DNA of 64,000 bases, taken from positions 1 through 64,000 of the forward strand of contig JAYENK010000036.1 of assembly GCA_034722035.1 (NCBI GenBank), read 5' to 3'. Each line of letters begins with the position of its first letter. Position 1 is the first letter of the stretch. Both the position numbers and the translations under genes were made by a program. Below are positions 63,352 through 64,000 of the stretch, piece after piece. This DNA comes from JAYENK01 sp034722035 (GTDB taxonomy: Bacteria; Patescibacteriota; Patescibacteriia; Patescibacteriales; UBA12075). Under the pieces are notes generated by a model, which had not been told where the DNA came from, made no database searches, and worked only from the letters and a program-made list of their open reading frames with translations.

Positions 63352-64000
63352 TTAAGAAACTGCCTGACGAGCCCGCAAAATCAAGTCGGAATCGCCAGGA
63401 TCATACCAGTCGACGTCCATCTCGCCAACGCTCCAATCCACGCGCGGCACATGGCCATCGGAATAGCGCGAACCCGCGCAAAGCGTAATGTTTTTAATGT
63501 CCAGGTGTTTGCCGGTTTCATTAAAAAACTTAAGTTCATGGATAAGACGTTCGGATAACGTTTCTGTTGCAATATCTTTCTCTTTGATACTGTTTACGGA
63601 TAATTTTTTTAGATTATTGTCTGCTTCTGCTTCATCCTTTACCCAAATAGCATAAACGCCATTTTTAGCATCCCGCTCATTTTCAGTTAGAACCTTATCC
63701 AGGTCGTCGTTCGTCCATCGTCAACAAGGAAAAAATTCTCTACATTTAGCATAGATTTGCTCCAGCGTGATGTAGGCGATGATTAGCAAGCGCCAGCGTC
63801 CAGTATTGGGCCTTTCTGGGATTGTAACCTTTGAAAGGTCGCAATCAATTCCGAAATATTTCTGGTAAAAATTTTGCCATTCAGATATATATAATATCCG
63901 AAAAATCACCCTCGACGAATGGATTTTCCTTTTTCAAAAATCTGCCCAACTGCCTGGGGGTAACATTGCCGTTTTGAAGTTTTAACATCAAATCTGCCAA
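63352..64000 (-). pseudogene. Disrupted conserved Patescibacteria hypothetical protein (continues beyond the window)
   Basis: The minus strand reads LADLMLKLQNGNVTP...KKENPFVEG from 64000, then shifts frame at an AT-dinucleotide run near 63895-63905 into ISEWQNFYQKYFGID...EFFPC. A TGA at 63723-63721 interrupts it. The same frame stays open for 122 more codons: RWTNDDLDKVLT, NGVYAIWVKDEAEAD, KFFNETGKHLDIKN, TLCAGSRYSDGHVPRVDW, LRARQAVS. I recall this as a multi-copy family of unknown function in Patescibacteria, where a Trp occupies the TGA position. One frameshift and one stop mean it is inactive unless they are errors. Confidence 0.65.

Noticed and set aside
1..64000. CRISPR array or cas genes
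   Set aside because: No regularly spaced direct repeats with unique spacers and no Cas-like proteins were seen; the ATTCG repeats are internal, irregular and far apart.

Overview
This is a low-GC bacterial window whose gene content fits a Patescibacteria (Candidate Phyla Radiation) genome. Signs are: most start codons lack a Shine-Dalgarno motif; bL31 and bL25 carry long charged tails; several families typical of that group occur (DUF3048, DUF5679, TPR-bearing Wzy-like ligases, calcium-repeat surface proteins); and intergenic spacers are short and full of repeats. TGA is used as a normal stop (prfA, hepT), so the UGA-recoding lineages are excluded. An ABY1/Falkowbacteria-like origin is a guess.

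Layout. 1-3.6 kb: 3' part of a surface protein with a 229-residue tandem repeat, then a Fic-domain gene with an operator-rich promoter, set between strongly folded intergenic elements that resemble integron attC sites. 3.7-9.3 kb (minus): Wzy/O-antigen-ligase-like TPR protein and two membrane proteins. 9.4-11.8 kb (plus): rpmE-prfA-prmC. 11.8-15.7 kb (minus): DUF3048 protein, rplY, rodA and a membrane protein. 15.9-24.8 kb: gyrB, then minus-strand acetate/acetyl-CoA genes (acs; an ADP-forming acyl-CoA synthetase fused to a GNAT domain) around a HepT-MntA toxin-antitoxin pair, then mtaB. 24.8-27.6 kb: tRNA-Thr, tRNA-Lys, secE-nusG-rplK-rplA. 27.6-35.8 kb: two convergent purine units (purB, purC-purE fusion / purM, purL) covering the five consecutive steps FGAR to AICAR. 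35.9-39.9 kb: a thymidylate supply cluster (dCMP deaminase, dcd, thyA, dfrA, two P-loop kinases). 40-46.9 kb: gatB, miaB broken by a false assembly gap, a small membrane protein, CIRCE-controlled clpB, a DUF5679 zinc ribbon, greA. 46.9-52.1 kb (minus): a surface glycan cluster. 52.4-56.8 kb (plus): lipoprotein plus MacA/MacB-type exporter. 57-61.9 kb: typA, DEAD-box helicase, ddl. 62-64 kb: two disrupted genes.

Assembly notes. The window start repeats exactly 127 bp found at 688-814, and the 100-N gap in miaB is flanked by an exact 127-bp duplication. Both look like de Bruijn graph overlaps at k=127. The surface protein repeat number is therefore unknown, and miaB becomes one continuous frame if the false gap is collapsed.

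Most noteworthy: the purine block with a PAICS-like PurC-PurE fusion and strong Shine-Dalgarno sites unlike its neighbours; a dispersed repeat that ends at the start codons of three genes; the attC-like folded element beside a Fic gene whose promoter holds three operator half-sites; the acyl-CoA synthetase-acetyltransferase fusion near acs; and several perfect long palindromes, one inside dfrA.
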